A DNA stretch of 64,000 nucleotides from Marinobacter sp. F4216 (lineage in GTDB: Bacteria > Pseudomonadota > Gammaproteobacteria > Pseudomonadales > Oleiphilaceae), in assembly GCF_019931195.1 (NCBI RefSeq), contig NZ_JAIOUO010000006.1:248001-312000 (forward strand), in the 5' to 3' direction. The notes under the pieces are model-generated. The model saw only the letters and a list, made by a program, of their open reading frames with translations. It was not told the origin of the DNA and ran no database searches. Every line of letters starts with the position of its first letter. Within the stretch, counting starts at the first letter, position 1. Both the position numbers and the translations under genes were made by a program. Shown here one piece after another: positions 55,601 through 64,000 of this stretch.

Positions 55601-55708
55601 GGCAATGGACCGGATTTCGCGGGATTTGAGATAGTCTCAAAAAACGTAGCACAGGATGTGCGATGCTGTTGCCATTATTGCCAGCTATTAATCGGGGGAG
55701 AGAGGGAT

Positions 55709-56182
55709 ATGTCGTCAGAACAGCCGTTTCGTTTTCGTTTCAGAGTCCGTTATGGCGAGTGCGACGCACAGGGGGTCGTGTTCAACGCACGCTATGCCGA
55801 TTACGTGGACATTGCCATCAACGAGTACATCCGAACCCTGTTCGGTGACTACCAGCGGCTGCTGGATCAGGACCTGGATATTCAGGTGGTCAGCCTGACC
55901 GTCAACTGGAAGGCACCGGCGCAGTTTGATGATGTGTTGGAAGCCAGAATTCGCGCTGGTCGTATTGGCAACACATCCTTCACCTTGCATCTGGAGTTCT
56001 ACCGCTATGGCGACGACAAATTCATCGCCGACGCGGACATCACGGACGTGATGATTCGATCGTCGAAGATGGAGAAAACCCCCATCCCCGACAACATCCG
56101 TGCCCGGCTGGAGGCCGGAGCGCCCGGCGTGCTGATCAGCCACGCCGGGGAGCATATTGTGGCCAGTGGTCAGGCGTCCTGA
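55709..56182 (+). CDS. YbgC/FadM-type hot-dog acyl-CoA thioesterase
   Basis: 157 residues. FRFRVRYGECDAQGVVFNARYADYVDIAINEYIR has the Asp-containing YGECDAQGVVF active-site motif of YbgC-like thioesterases, with VNWKAPAQFDDVLEARIRAGR following. Substrate may be acyl-CoA from lipid breakdown. ATG 55709 has GGGGGAGAGAGGG upstream. The end overlaps the convergent PfpI-like gene by 13 bases. Confidence 0.87.
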   Translation: MSSEQPFRFRFRVRYGECDAQGVVFNARYADYVDIAINEYIRTLFGDYQRLLDQDLDIQVVSLTVNWKAPAQFDDVLEARIRAGRIGNTSFTLHLEFYRYGDDKFIADADITDVMIRSSKMEKTPIPDNIRARLEAGAPGVLISHAGEHIVASGQAS

Positions 56183-56853
56183 AGGGCCTGCACCACGGCT
56201 TTGGCGGTGCCTTCTGAGGACGGTGGGTTCTGGCCGGTGATCAGCTTGCCGTCCACCACAATGTGGGGCGTGAAATCATCACCCCGTGAGTAGTTGCCCA
56301 TTTTCTCCTGCAGCATGTCCTCCAGCAGGAAGGGCACCACGTTGGTGAGTCCCACGGCTTCCTCTTCGCTGTTGGCAAAGCCGGTAACGTTGCGGCCGCC
56401 CACGATGTTCTGACCCGGCTTCACTTCCACGTCCCGGAATACGGCCGGCGCGTGACAGACAGCACCAATGACCTTGTCCTGCTCGTAGGCTTTCTTGATC
56501 AGCGCTACCGAGTGGGCATCGTTGGTCAGATCCCAGAGCGGGCCATGGCCGCCAGGATAGAAAATGGCGTCGTAGTCGTTCATGTCCACGTCGCTCAGTT
56601 TGCGGGTGCTGGCCAGAGCTTCCCTGGCGTGCGCATCCTCCTGAAAGCGGCGGGTGGAATCGGTCTGGGCGTCGTCCGCCTCGCTGTTCGGGTCTACCGG
56701 TGGCTGACCGCCTTTGGGCGAGGCCAGGGTAATCTTCGCTCCGGCGTCCCGGAATACGTAGTAGGGTGAGGTGAACTCTTCGAGCCAGAAACCGGTTTTG
56801 TGCCCGGTATCGCCCATCTGATCGTGTGAGGTCAGAACCATCAGGATGTTCAT
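56170..56853 (-). CDS. DJ-1/PfpI-family protein (type 1 glutamine amidotransferase-like)
   Basis: 227 residues: GFWLEEFTSPYYVFRDAGAKI, FYPGGHGPLWDL and the nucleophile Cys in IGAVCHAPAVF, with DGKLITGQNPPSS near the end. This is the Hsp31/YajL/GATase1-like branch that deglycates or chaperones proteins. ATG 56853 lies behind AAGGAGGGATTGCAG. Its 3' end runs into the thioesterase gene on the other strand. Confidence 0.87.
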   Translation of the reverse strand: MNILMVLTSHDQMGDTGHKTGFWLEEFTSPYYVFRDAGAKITLASPKGGQPPVDPNSEADDAQTDSTRRFQEDAHAREALASTRKLSDVDMNDYDAIFYPGGHGPLWDLTNDAHSVALIKKAYEQDKVIGAVCHAPAVFRDVEVKPGQNIVGGRNVTGFANSEEEAVGLTNVVPFLLEDMLQEKMGNYSRGDDFTPHIVVDGKLITGQNPPSSEGTAKAVVQALQDA

Positions 56854-57025
56854 CTGCAATCCCTCCTTCATCGTTTGAGGGTGAGTGTGCTTGCTTCGCG
56901 ACTGTTACAGAACTTGGTCTGAAGCGGGAAAATTCAACCGTCTGTTACGTAATTGAGGGAAAGTTCGATTTGTCGGTTAGGCGAAAAGGTATAGTGTAAT
57001 CGCTTGTGTTATTGCTGGACTTTCT

Positions 57026-58408
57026 ATGACTCCCGATCAGAACGACCTCTGGTTCCTGCCCCTGGGAGGAACCGGCGAAATTGGCATGAACCTGAACCTC
57101 TATGGCCACGATGGCCAGTGGCTGATGGTCGATTGCGGCGTGACCTTCCCGAAACCCGGGCGGGTGTCAGCTGATGGCACGGTCCACCATCGGGGCGAGC
57201 CACCGGTGCAGATGGCCGATCCCGCGTTCATCGCCGACCGGCGTGATCAGCTGGCGGGGCTGGTGATTACTCATGCTCACGAAGATCACGTGGGCGCGGT
57301 GCCCTACCTGTGGCCCCTGCTCCAGTGCCCGATCTACACCAGCCGGTTCACGGCGGAAATCCTGCGGCGCAAGCTGGCCGAGTTCGAACTGTTGCACCGG
57401 GTGCCCATCATCGAGGTAGACACCGGCGATACCCGACAGATCGGGCCGTTCAGCGTGCAGTGGCTGGCGCTGACCCATTCCATTCCGGACCCGAATGCCC
57501 TGGTGATCCGCACCCCCATCGGCCGGATCTTCCACAGCGGCGACTGGAAGCTGGATGCTCAGCCCCTGGTCGGCCATGGCTATAAGAAACAGACCTTTAC
57601 CGAACTGGCGGACGAAGGCATGGACGCCATGGTGTGCGACTCCACCAACGCGACCGTGGCGGGCCATTCCATTTCGGAAGCGGCCCTGCATGAGGGCTTA
57701 CTCGACGCGGTGCGCTGCTCCGAAGGAAGGGTGGTGGTGACCTGCTTCGGTAGCAACATTGCCCGCCTGCATACGCTGGGGCTCATTGCCCGGGAAACCG
57801 GGCGCTACATGGGGCTGCTGGGGCGTTCACTGATCAACATGAGTGGGGCGGCCAAGGCGGCGGGCGTGTGGGACAGCAGCGATCGCCTTATCAACCCGTC
57901 ACACCTGGGCTACCTGCCCCGGGATGAGGTGCTGGTGGTAGCCACCGGCAGTCAGGGTGAACCCCGCACTGCATTGCGGCGGCTGGCGGCCGGCACTCAT
58001 CCGGATCTGGAGCTGGAATCCGGCGATACGGTGATTTTCAGCGCCCGGGCCATTCCCGGCAATGAGGAAGCCATTGACGGATTAATCACCCGGCTCAAGG
58101 AGATGGGCGTTCGGGTGGTCACCGCCGAGGACTCGCCGGTGCCGATCCATGCCTCTGGGCATCCGGCGCAGGAAGAATTGCAGGCCATGTATCAGTGGGT
58201 GCGCCCAAAGATCGCCATCCCGGTGCACGGTGAGGCCGAACATATGGACGTGCATGCCCGTATTGCCAAAGATTGCGGTGTGTCGAAGACCCTGGTGGGC
58301 CGAAACGGGGACCTGTTCATGATTCGCCCGGTACCGGGTATGCGCCGGCAGATCGCCGAAACCGGTCGTCTGGGCTGGCAAAAACAGGAACTGGTTCGGG
58401 TAGAGTAA
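57026..58408 (+). CDS. RNase J-like MBL-fold hydrolase
   Basis: 460 residues: FLPLGGTGEIGMNLNLYG, the metal motif THAHEDHVGAVPYLWP (His83-x-His85-x-Asp87-His88), HSGDWKLD, CDSTNATVAGHS, GSQGEP, the FSARAIPGNEEAIDGL beta-CASP block and HASGHPAQEEL. It corresponds to the catalytic plus beta-CASP core of RNase J/CPSF-type nucleases but lacks the ~90-residue C-terminal domain of Bacillus RNase J1. It probably cuts RNA; RNase J is uncommon in gammaproteobacteria, so its role beside RNase E is open. Confidence 0.85.
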   Translation: MTPDQNDLWFLPLGGTGEIGMNLNLYGHDGQWLMVDCGVTFPKPGRVSADGTVHHRGEPPVQMADPAFIADRRDQLAGLVITHAHEDHVGAVPYLWPLLQCPIYTSRFTAEILRRKLAEFELLHRVPIIEVDTGDTRQIGPFSVQWLALTHSIPDPNALVIRTPIGRIFHSGDWKLDAQPLVGHGYKKQTFTELADEGMDAMVCDSTNATVAGHSISEAALHEGLLDAVRCSEGRVVVTCFGSNIARLHTLGLIARETGRYMGLLGRSLINMSGAAKAAGVWDSSDRLINPSHLGYLPRDEVLVVATGSQGEPRTALRRLAAGTHPDLELESGDTVIFSARAIPGNEEAIDGLITRLKEMGVRVVTAEDSPVPIHASGHPAQEELQAMYQWVRPKIAIPVHGEAEHMDVHARIAKDCGVSKTLVGRNGDLFMIRPVPGMRRQIAETGRLGWQKQELVRVE

Positions 58409-58510
58409 CGGAATGTGCGGGGGATAGTCGTTCGCTTGCTATCTGGTTAGACTGTCGCTTCTTTATAACCCAAATCCGAACCCGAATGCTGTAACTGGAG
58501 TTTCACCTAT

Positions 58511-58942
58511 ATGGCCATCTGGACACGCACCCCGAATCTGGAACACCTGGCGGCTGCCAGCAAAAACACCGCTGTGGATCATCTGGGTATCGAATACCTG
58601 GAGATTGGCGACGATTTCGTGCGTGGACGCATGCCGGTGGACGAGCGAACCGTTCAGCCGTTCGGCATCCTGCATGGTGGCGCTTCGGTATTGCTGGCGG
58701 AAACCCTGGGGAGCATGGCGGCGAACTGTTGCCTGAAGGATCCGGAAACGGTGGCGGTTGGGCTGGATATCAATGCCAACCATTTGCGTCCGATCAGCAA
58801 GGGATGGGTATATGGAACTGCCCGCCCCATTCACATCGGCAGCGCAACCCAGGTGTGGGAAATCAAACTGGAAAATGAAGAGGGTAAGCCGACCTGCATT
58901 TCCCGCCTGACCATGGCGGTGACCCGCCGGCCGAAGGTGTAA
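58511..58942 (+). CDS. PaaI/YdiI-type hot-dog thioesterase
   Basis: 143 residues: TAVDHLGIEYLEIGDDFVRG, VQPFGILHGGASVLLAETLG (HGG-x-x-x-x-x-E catalytic block) and INANHLRPISKGWVYGTARP. Family members hydrolyse aryl- and acyl-CoA, including 1,4-dihydroxy-2-naphthoyl-CoA (MenI). The substrate is not fixed. Confidence 0.87.
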   Translation: MAIWTRTPNLEHLAAASKNTAVDHLGIEYLEIGDDFVRGRMPVDERTVQPFGILHGGASVLLAETLGSMAANCCLKDPETVAVGLDINANHLRPISKGWVYGTARPIHIGSATQVWEIKLENEEGKPTCISRLTMAVTRRPKV

Positions 58943-58963
58943 CGGCGGTTTTGATTTGGGCGT

Positions 58964-60283
58964 TCAGAGGGCTGGTTTGGAGAAAATCAGCCCCTGGTCG
59001 ACGAATTCACGAAGTACCACACCGTAGGTGCCGTCGGGCACTTCCTTGGCGATGACGTAGGGTTTGCCATTGTCGTCCGTGTTACCCAGCATCAGGTCGA
59101 CCGTATGGAAATTGGGCAAGGGAGTTTTGTCGGCCTCGCGCACGAGCAAAACCTTGGGCTTGAGTTTGTGCCGTCTCTGATTTTCCACCACTATGCCCAC
59201 CTCTCCATTCATCATTTCCACAATGGAGCCGGGTGGGTAAACGCCAATCAGCTGGATAAAGGCTAAAGCGAGTTCTTCATCAAACTGGGAGCCCCGATAC
59301 TTGTGGATGATCTCCAGGGCCTGCATGGAGGCGCGTCCTTTATCGTAGACTCGGCTGCTTGTGATAGCGTCGTAGCAGTCTACCAGACCGACGATCTTGG
59401 CAAAGAACGGGATTTGCTGCGCGTTCAAGCCTCTGGGGTAGCCCTTTCCGTCCATTCGTTCATGATGGTTAAAGGCGACATCCACGGCCATATCCAATGA
59501 GCGGCTGGTACTCATCAGAATATTGCGACCGTGAGTGGTGTGCTCTCGCATGACCTCAAACTCGGCCGGCGTCAGGGCGCCGGGCTTGTTGAGGATTTTA
59601 TTGGGAATTCGGGTCTTGCCCACATCGTGCAGCATGCCACACAGTGACAGGTTGCGGATTTCTCCCTCCAGCAGACCCAGGTGCTTGCCAAAGGCCGCGC
59701 AAAGAATGGCCACGTTCAGGCAGTGTTCGGCCGTGTACTCGTCCTGATTCTTGATTTTGGTAAGCAGCAGCAGGGCGCTTTCGTTACGCAGGACGCTATC
59801 AACACAGCTGTCAACCACCGCTCTCGCGTTGTTCAGGTCGAGGGTGCGGCCCATTCGCAGGCCAGACATGATGGACTTGGCGGTTTCCTGGGCGTCCTTA
59901 AACTTGACCGTGGCCGTTCTCAGTTCCGTGGCGGTGTCGACCTTGTTGATGTAGTTCACCCGGCGACGAGGCGGTTCTGACCGTGGCTTTTTGTCGTTCG
60001 CGGGCGCAGAGCGCCCACGGAACAGGCCTTTGCGAGGAGCTGGTGGTGGTTGCTGAGGTTTCCCGGGATAAGCTCTTTGGGTGTGCTCTACTCGCCCTTC
60101 AATAAAGACGTAGTCGCACTGCAGGCGAAGTGCTTCGAGTTCGGATTCATCGCGGATGACAAAGCCCTGCATCAGGAAGTCGGTTTCTTCCCAGGGGCGG
60201 TCCAATCGCACCACGTTCATGCCGAGCGACAGTTCGGACACGTGAACGCGTTTTTCGACGGTTTCCTGATGGGCGGTATGCAT
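58964..60283 (-). CDS. HD-GYP cyclic-di-GMP phosphodiesterase with DUF3391
   Basis: 439 residues: an N-terminal DUF3391 domain (~8-65), a proline/lysine-rich linker (~75-110) and an HD-GYP domain (~150-380) with HD at 219-220 (GMLHDVGKTRIPNKIL) and HHERMDGKGYPRG at 273-285. It should hydrolyse c-di-GMP to pGpG or GMP. Cytosolic, no helix. The 155 bp to the next gene include a TAAAGTTT box on the minus strand. Confidence 0.93.
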   Translation of the reverse strand: MHTAHQETVEKRVHVSELSLGMNVVRLDRPWEETDFLMQGFVIRDESELEALRLQCDYVFIEGRVEHTQRAYPGKPQQPPPAPRKGLFRGRSAPANDKKPRSEPPRRRVNYINKVDTATELRTATVKFKDAQETAKSIMSGLRMGRTLDLNNARAVVDSCVDSVLRNESALLLLTKIKNQDEYTAEHCLNVAILCAAFGKHLGLLEGEIRNLSLCGMLHDVGKTRIPNKILNKPGALTPAEFEVMREHTTHGRNILMSTSRSLDMAVDVAFNHHERMDGKGYPRGLNAQQIPFFAKIVGLVDCYDAITSSRVYDKGRASMQALEIIHKYRGSQFDEELALAFIQLIGVYPPGSIVEMMNGEVGIVVENQRRHKLKPKVLLVREADKTPLPNFHTVDLMLGNTDDNGKPYVIAKEVPDGTYGVVLREFVDQGLIFSKPAL

Positions 60284-60438
60284 CGTTTCCGTATGCCAGC
60301 TTATTCCTTTGACCTTGTTATTTTGGACCTAAACTGCGCAATTCGAATCACCCGGATTGTAAACTTTAGTTAAATCACGATGGAGCGGGCATTGGCACAT
60401 CTCGGCGAGGCCGGGCGCGTTATTAAGAGGTGTATAGC

Positions 60439-61113
60439 ATGCAGGATAGGGCCATCCGGCTTTGGTGGCTGGCGCTGGCGGCAGCGCTGATTCCACTGAT
60501 CACCATTCACCTGACGTATCTGGTCTCCGTGGTCGAGGGGCATGTGGCATTGTGCGTGCCCTACTGGGACAGCTGTACCAGCATCAGCCGGACCGGGCGT
60601 CATGGCACCGCCTATTTCATTTTCAAGGGCACCATGCTGCCAGCGGCCATGCTGGGCCTGCTGTACTGGATATTGAATGGATTTTGGCTCAAGCATCTGG
60701 GGGTAGGGCCCCGGGCGCGGGTCTGGGTGCCGCTGCTGGGGGTAACGTCGTGTCTGGCCCTGGGCGCCTATACCGTGGCCCTTGGCCACGAAGGCGATGG
60801 ATTCAATCTGATGCGACGCATTGGTGTGGTGGTGTACCTCTCTTTCACCTTCCTGTGTGAATTGTTGATCAGTGGTGCGTTATGCCAGCACCCCCGGTGG
60901 CAGCGTCAGGGCCGGCGCATGTTGTGGCTGAGCGAGCTGGTGCTGCTGGTGGGCATTGCATCGGTCATTCTCAATGCCGTCAGTCCCGATCTGTATCACC
61001 GAACCGACAATGCGTTTGAATGGGTGTTTGCGCTGCTGATTAACTTGCATGCGCTCTGGATTGCCTGGCTCTGGCGCCAATCGGGATTCCGGGGGCGGCT
61101 GTGGACCAGGTGA
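60439..61113 (+). CDS. Six-helix integral membrane protein, Frag1/DRAM-like
   Basis: 224 residues with about six helices and a CVPYWDSCTSISRTGRHGTA segment like the luminal part of Frag1/DRAM/Sfk1 proteins. It is well conserved-looking but its job is unknown. ATG 60439 is preferred because AAGAGGTG lies six bases before it; a GTG at 60430 would add three residues. Confidence 0.6.
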   Translation: MQDRAIRLWWLALAAALIPLITIHLTYLVSVVEGHVALCVPYWDSCTSISRTGRHGTAYFIFKGTMLPAAMLGLLYWILNGFWLKHLGVGPRARVWVPLLGVTSCLALGAYTVALGHEGDGFNLMRRIGVVVYLSFTFLCELLISGALCQHPRWQRQGRRMLWLSELVLLVGIASVILNAVSPDLYHRTDNAFEWVFALLINLHALWIAWLWRQSGFRGRLWTR

Positions 61114-61116
61114 TGG

Positions 61117-61851
61117 CTACAGGGATATCAGCCCGCGCACCAGAGCCGCCGTCCCGGCAACGGCCGCAATCGCCAGAATCAGTGGTCGCAGGCCTTCAAA
61201 CGGCAATCGATTGACCAGCAGACCGGACAGCCAGAAACCGGCCAGAACGCCCGGGAAGGTCAGTGCCAGCAGGGTAAACTCCCGGCTGCCCAGGTAGCCG
61301 GCAAACAGCAGCGCCCCCAGGCTTAGAAAACTGGCGACCAGAAAAAACGCGGACATGTTGGCGCGCACCAGTGGGCCCCGTTCGTTCTGGTAGATCAGCG
61401 CGATGGGGGGGCCACCCACGGCTGTGATGGTGCCCATATAGGTTGACGCGGCGCCGGCCAGCACACTGTTGCGGGCGTTCAGTGCCGGGCGCAAGCCACC
61501 GATGCTGAGGGCCACGCCGATCAGAATGAGCACCCCGAAGATCAGCTCGAAACCTTTGGGCGTCAGCACCAGCAGTGTGGCCCACGCCAACAGGGTGCCG
61601 GCCACGCCACCACCGATGGTGTACCGCACTTCCCGCACCTGTATGGCGGCCCGATTGCGAATCAGCATCAGCACGGTCAGGATCACGGCGTTGAGAATCA
61701 GCGGGCCGGGCAGGAACAGGGGGCTGATCAGAAACAGCAAAGGCGCCGACAAGGTGCCGATACCGTAACCCGCCACGCCCTGCAGGCAGGCACCGGCCAG
61801 GATGGCCAGGTTGGCAAGGATAATCTGCAGAAGGCTGATGTCGTCCAACAT
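61117..61851 (-). CDS. TauE/SafE-family permease (sulfite exporter-like)
   Basis: 244 residues with about eight helices. The N-terminal motif AGACLQGVAGYGIGTLSAPLL and the central AAGASTYMGTITAVGGPPIALI-like TYMGTITAVGGPPIALIYQN are TauE/SafE signatures. Family members move sulfite or sulfoacetate across the membrane. Convergent with the gene before it. Confidence 0.88.
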   Translation of the reverse strand: MLDDISLLQIILANLAILAGACLQGVAGYGIGTLSAPLLFLISPLFLPGPLILNAVILTVLMLIRNRAAIQVREVRYTIGGGVAGTLLAWATLLVLTPKGFELIFGVLILIGVALSIGGLRPALNARNSVLAGAASTYMGTITAVGGPPIALIYQNERGPLVRANMSAFFLVASFLSLGALLFAGYLGSREFTLLALTFPGVLAGFWLSGLLVNRLPFEGLRPLILAIAAVAGTAALVRGLISL

Positions 61852-61953
61852 GGTCTACCGGGTTAATCGTTGCGAGGTCAGGGCACAGGCCAGTGGGTAT
61901 TGAAGTTGCTAGACTGTGGGCCGCAATCAGATCACATGCAGACGGAAAAACCA

Positions 61954-62421
61954 ATGAGCGATTCAGCCAGTACCACTCCGGACAGGTGCCCCTGTGGTTC
62001 CGGTTTGCCTTATGAAGCCTGCTGCCAGCCGGCCCACGCCGGGCAGGCCCCGGACACCCCCGAAGCGCTGATGCGTTCCCGCTACAGCGCCTTTGTTCTC
62101 GGGCTTGTCGATTACCTGCTGGCCTCCTGGCACGCCAGCACCCGGCCGGGTTCTCTGAACCTGGACGATTCGCCCCGATGGGCCTCGCTGCAGGTGCTGG
62201 ATCAACAGCAACGCGGTGACCGGGGGCAGGTACATTTCAGGGCGATGTATCAGGCAGGTTCTGGCTGGGGATTTCTGGAAGAGCGCTCGGACTTCGTGCG
62301 GGAAGGCGGCCGCTGGTTTTATGTCTCCGGTGATACCGAGGAAGGCGTTCTGAAACCGGGCCGGAACGATCCCTGCCCCTGTGGCAGCGGGAGAAAGTAC
62401 AAAGCCTGCTGCCTGAGGTAG
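61954..62421 (+). CDS. YchJ-like protein with two SEC-C zinc motifs
   Basis: 155 residues. An N-terminal Cys motif (RCPCGSGLPYEACC), a central YchJ domain (PEALMRSRYSAFVLGLVDYL) and a C-terminal SEC-C motif (NDPCPCGSGRKYKACC). SEC-C is the SecA-type zinc-binding and SecB-docking tail, but YchJ's function is unknown. ATG 61954 is chosen because GGAAAAA lies just upstream; ATG 61936 has none. Confidence 0.88.
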   Translation: MSDSASTTPDRCPCGSGLPYEACCQPAHAGQAPDTPEALMRSRYSAFVLGLVDYLLASWHASTRPGSLNLDDSPRWASLQVLDQQQRGDRGQVHFRAMYQAGSGWGFLEERSDFVREGGRWFYVSGDTEEGVLKPGRNDPCPCGSGRKYKACCLR

Positions 62422-62520
62422 AGACAGCAGGCCTACCAAGAGGTGCCAAAGCCCGTCCCGGCCCGGCAGGCTGGTCTATACTGACGCCCGACGGTCGCTG
62501 AGCAGGCAATGGAGGGTGCC

Positions 62521-63525
62521 ATGGCAAAACGAATTGTGATCTGCGCAGACGGGACCTGGAACCGGCCCGAAGAAGATCTTCAGAAGGATTTCCCTACCAA
62601 CGTCCTGCGCATGGCGCGGGCGATTCGTCCGGTGGCCAGTGACGGCACCGATCAGCAGGTGTTCTACGACTGGGGGATTGGCTCTTACTACCAGACGGTG
62701 GTTGGCGGAGTAACCGGCCAGGGTATCCACAAAAACATCATGGATGCGTACCGCTACATCGTGCAGAACTACGAGGCCGGGGCTGAGCTCTATTTCTTCG
62801 GTTTCAGTCGCGGCGCCTATACCGTGAGGTCCCTGTGTGGGCTGATCAACAACTGCGGCATACTCAAGCGCCCCAATGCCCCGTTGATTCAGGAAGCCTT
62901 CGAGCATTACAAGCGGACCAGCAAGCCTTTTGCACCGGAAGGCGAGAAATCAGTGCAGTTCCGGAAAAAACACTGCCACCCGTCCCGGAAAATCACCTTC
63001 GTGGGTGTCTGGGATACCGTCGGTGCGCTGGGTGTGCCGTTTTCTCTGCTGGGACTGTTTGAACGCACCGATGAGTTCTACGACACCAAGCTGGGGCCCA
63101 ATGTTGCTTTCGCCCGCCATGCCCTGGCCATCGATGAACGCCGGGAGGATTTCGAGCCTACACTCTGGCAGCCACGGGCCGGTCTGGATCTGAAGCAGGT
63201 CTGGTTTGCCGGTTCCCACAGTGACATCGGGGGCGGATACGAACCGGACGATAAAGGCCTGTTCAGTTCCGACATTGCACTGGCCTGGATGATTGACGAA
63301 GCGGCGGCAGTGGGCCTGGATATCGAGCCCCACCTGCCCAAGGGCGCCAGGCCCGATGCCCGGGCCAAACTGCATAACTCCCGCCGACACATATTCCGGT
63401 TCAAGAAGCCGTTGATCCGTGACCTTGACCCCGAGGGCATCGACACCAGCATCCACCCCTCAGTGCATGAACGCTGGAAGAAGGATCCGGAGTACCGGCC
63501 ACCCAACCTGAAACCTCAGGACTGA
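62521..63525 (+). CDS. DUF2235 alpha/beta hydrolase-like protein
   Basis: 334 residues. The N-terminus RIVICADGTWNRPEED and FFGFSRGAYTVRSLCGLI carry the DUF2235 Ser nucleophile motif G-F-S-R-G, with FAGSHSDIGGGY for the Asp and later His. Related proteins include type VI phospholipase effectors (Tle), but there is no VgrG, PAAR, immunity or Sec signal here, so it looks like a housekeeping cytosolic hydrolase. ATG 62521 is preferred: GGAGGGTGCC sits just before it. Confidence 0.87.
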   Translation: MAKRIVICADGTWNRPEEDLQKDFPTNVLRMARAIRPVASDGTDQQVFYDWGIGSYYQTVVGGVTGQGIHKNIMDAYRYIVQNYEAGAELYFFGFSRGAYTVRSLCGLINNCGILKRPNAPLIQEAFEHYKRTSKPFAPEGEKSVQFRKKHCHPSRKITFVGVWDTVGALGVPFSLLGLFERTDEFYDTKLGPNVAFARHALAIDERREDFEPTLWQPRAGLDLKQVWFAGSHSDIGGGYEPDDKGLFSSDIALAWMIDEAAAVGLDIEPHLPKGARPDARAKLHNSRRHIFRFKKPLIRDLDPEGIDTSIHPSVHERWKKDPEYRPPNLKPQD

Positions 63526-63893
63526 TCGGGTGATTGCCGCACAGCACACTGATATTTGCGCTCATACCGGCGATCGGCCCAGTTCTCGTAGACCCGGGTA
63601 GCGATGGCAAACACGCCGGGCCAGAGCAGTGGCTTGAACAGCACGCCAAACCGGGTGTGGGACCAGGCCCGAACGTTGGCCCGAAGGCCAACCACCCAGT
63701 GGCCGTCGCTGGTTCTCAGGTGCAACCGGCGCAGCAGCAATTCACGGCTCGGGATTCCGGCGGCCACTTTGTCGGATTTGTGAATGTCGACGAAGCTCAA
63801 TCCGCCGGTCTGAAGCTTGCGCAGGGTGTGTATTTCTCGCCGGCACAAGGGGCAGCGCCCGTCGTAAAACAGTGTGTCGCCCTGATTCGTCAT
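63516..63893 (-). CDS. DCC-family (DUF393) thiol-disulfide oxidoreductase-like protein
   Basis: 125 residues with the N-terminal FYDGRCPLCRREI (CPLC at Cys14/Cys17), the DCC signature, and a family C-terminus. It is thought to act as a thioredoxin-like redox protein; the substrate is unknown. ATG 63893 follows GGGAGGTCCT. Its 3' end overlaps the DUF2235 gene on the other strand by 10 bases. The last 107 bases of the window beyond it show no gene. Confidence 0.87.
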   Translation of the reverse strand: MTNQGDTLFYDGRCPLCRREIHTLRKLQTGGLSFVDIHKSDKVAAGIPSRELLLRRLHLRTSDGHWVVGLRANVRAWSHTRFGVLFKPLLWPGVFAIATRVYENWADRRYERKYQCAVRQSPDQS

Positions 63894-64000
63894 AGGACCT
63901 CCCAACCAGCCAGACTCCTGAACCTGTGAAGTTCTGAAGTAGGTACGCCGTTGCGCCGTAAACCAGATGAGTCGTCGTGGAGCGGGGGCTTTCCGTGGGC

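Noticed and set aside
62521..63525. A type VI secretion phospholipase effector
   Set aside because: DUF2235 also occurs in many non-effector proteins and no VgrG, PAAR, Hcp or immunity gene is within the window.

Overview
The window looks like chromosomal DNA of a marine gammaproteobacterium of the Marinobacter type. This is inferred from the roughly 60% GC coding style, the mix of families (sodium:neurotransmitter-type symporter, tripartite tricarboxylate transporter, Anbu protease cluster, DUF6231, MXKDX protein, HD-GYP and GGDEF proteins) and the codon use. The genus is an inference, because no rRNA, tRNA or plasmid/phage hallmark gene was seen. Coding density is high and most genes have a good ribosome binding site. 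Many operon neighbours overlap by 1-14 bases.

Layout. 1-4.7 kb: end of a MATE exporter, an EamA transporter, an NSS sodium symporter with a strong bidirectional terminator, a small secreted protein and a GhrA-type reductase. 5.0-7.5 kb: an acidic Met/Asp repeat protein followed by an OmpR/EnvZ-type two-component pair. 7.5-9.7 kb: a patchwork with a remnant of an IS200-like (RAYT-type) transposase, a PQQ-type sugar dehydrogenase and a truncated GNAT gene. 9.7-13.5 kb: a periplasmic MsrA-MsrB fusion, then a cNMP/CBS/nucleotidyltransferase protein paired with a DnaQ-like exonuclease. 13.6-19.2 kb: a cobalamin riboswitch and the B12 uptake operon btuB-btuF-btuC-btuD, followed by a Tag-family glycosylase. 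19.3-25.5 kb: SYLF protein, diguanylate cyclase, a Blh-like persulfide dioxygenase with a SulP transporter behind two palindromes, a CbiM-like membrane protein and a small potassium channel.

25.6-34.1 kb: a five-gene envelope transport operon (RND adaptor and pump, LolD-like ATPase, FtsX-like permease, AttH/CrtC-like lipoprotein). 34.2-37.1 kb: a lower-GC accessory stretch with two GNATs, a truncated DUF924 gene, a DUF1295 membrane protein and a DUF4399 protein; a 13-bp direct repeat flanks the DUF1295 gene. 37.1-41.1 kb: the Anbu cluster (proteasome-like peptidase, transglutaminase-like, alpha-E and ATP-grasp proteins). 41.3-42.7 kb: an ammonium transporter with a sigma-54 promoter and two NtrC sites placed like those of E. 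coli glnA. 42.7-44.4 kb: DUF1232, DTW-domain and DUF6231 proteins. 44.4-49.9 kb: a CitA/CitB-type two-component system divergent from tctCBA, with a 31-bp palindrome between them.

50-64 kb: a lower-GC MipA/OmpV porin-like gene, a DASH-type photolyase/cryptochrome, glutathione-dependent formaldehyde dehydrogenase, a MotAB-like stator pair, two thioesterases, a DJ-1/PfpI protein, an RNase J-like hydrolase, an HD-GYP phosphodiesterase, a TauE/SafE permease, a YchJ/SEC-C protein, a DUF2235 hydrolase and a DCC-family oxidoreductase. I found no CRISPR array, prophage, intact insertion sequence or recognisable defence island. The clearest new information is regulatory: the amt control region, the tct palindrome, the blh palindromes and the riboswitch. 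The functionally least understood multi-gene units are the Anbu cluster, the RND+ABC+AttH operon and the MotAB-like pair.
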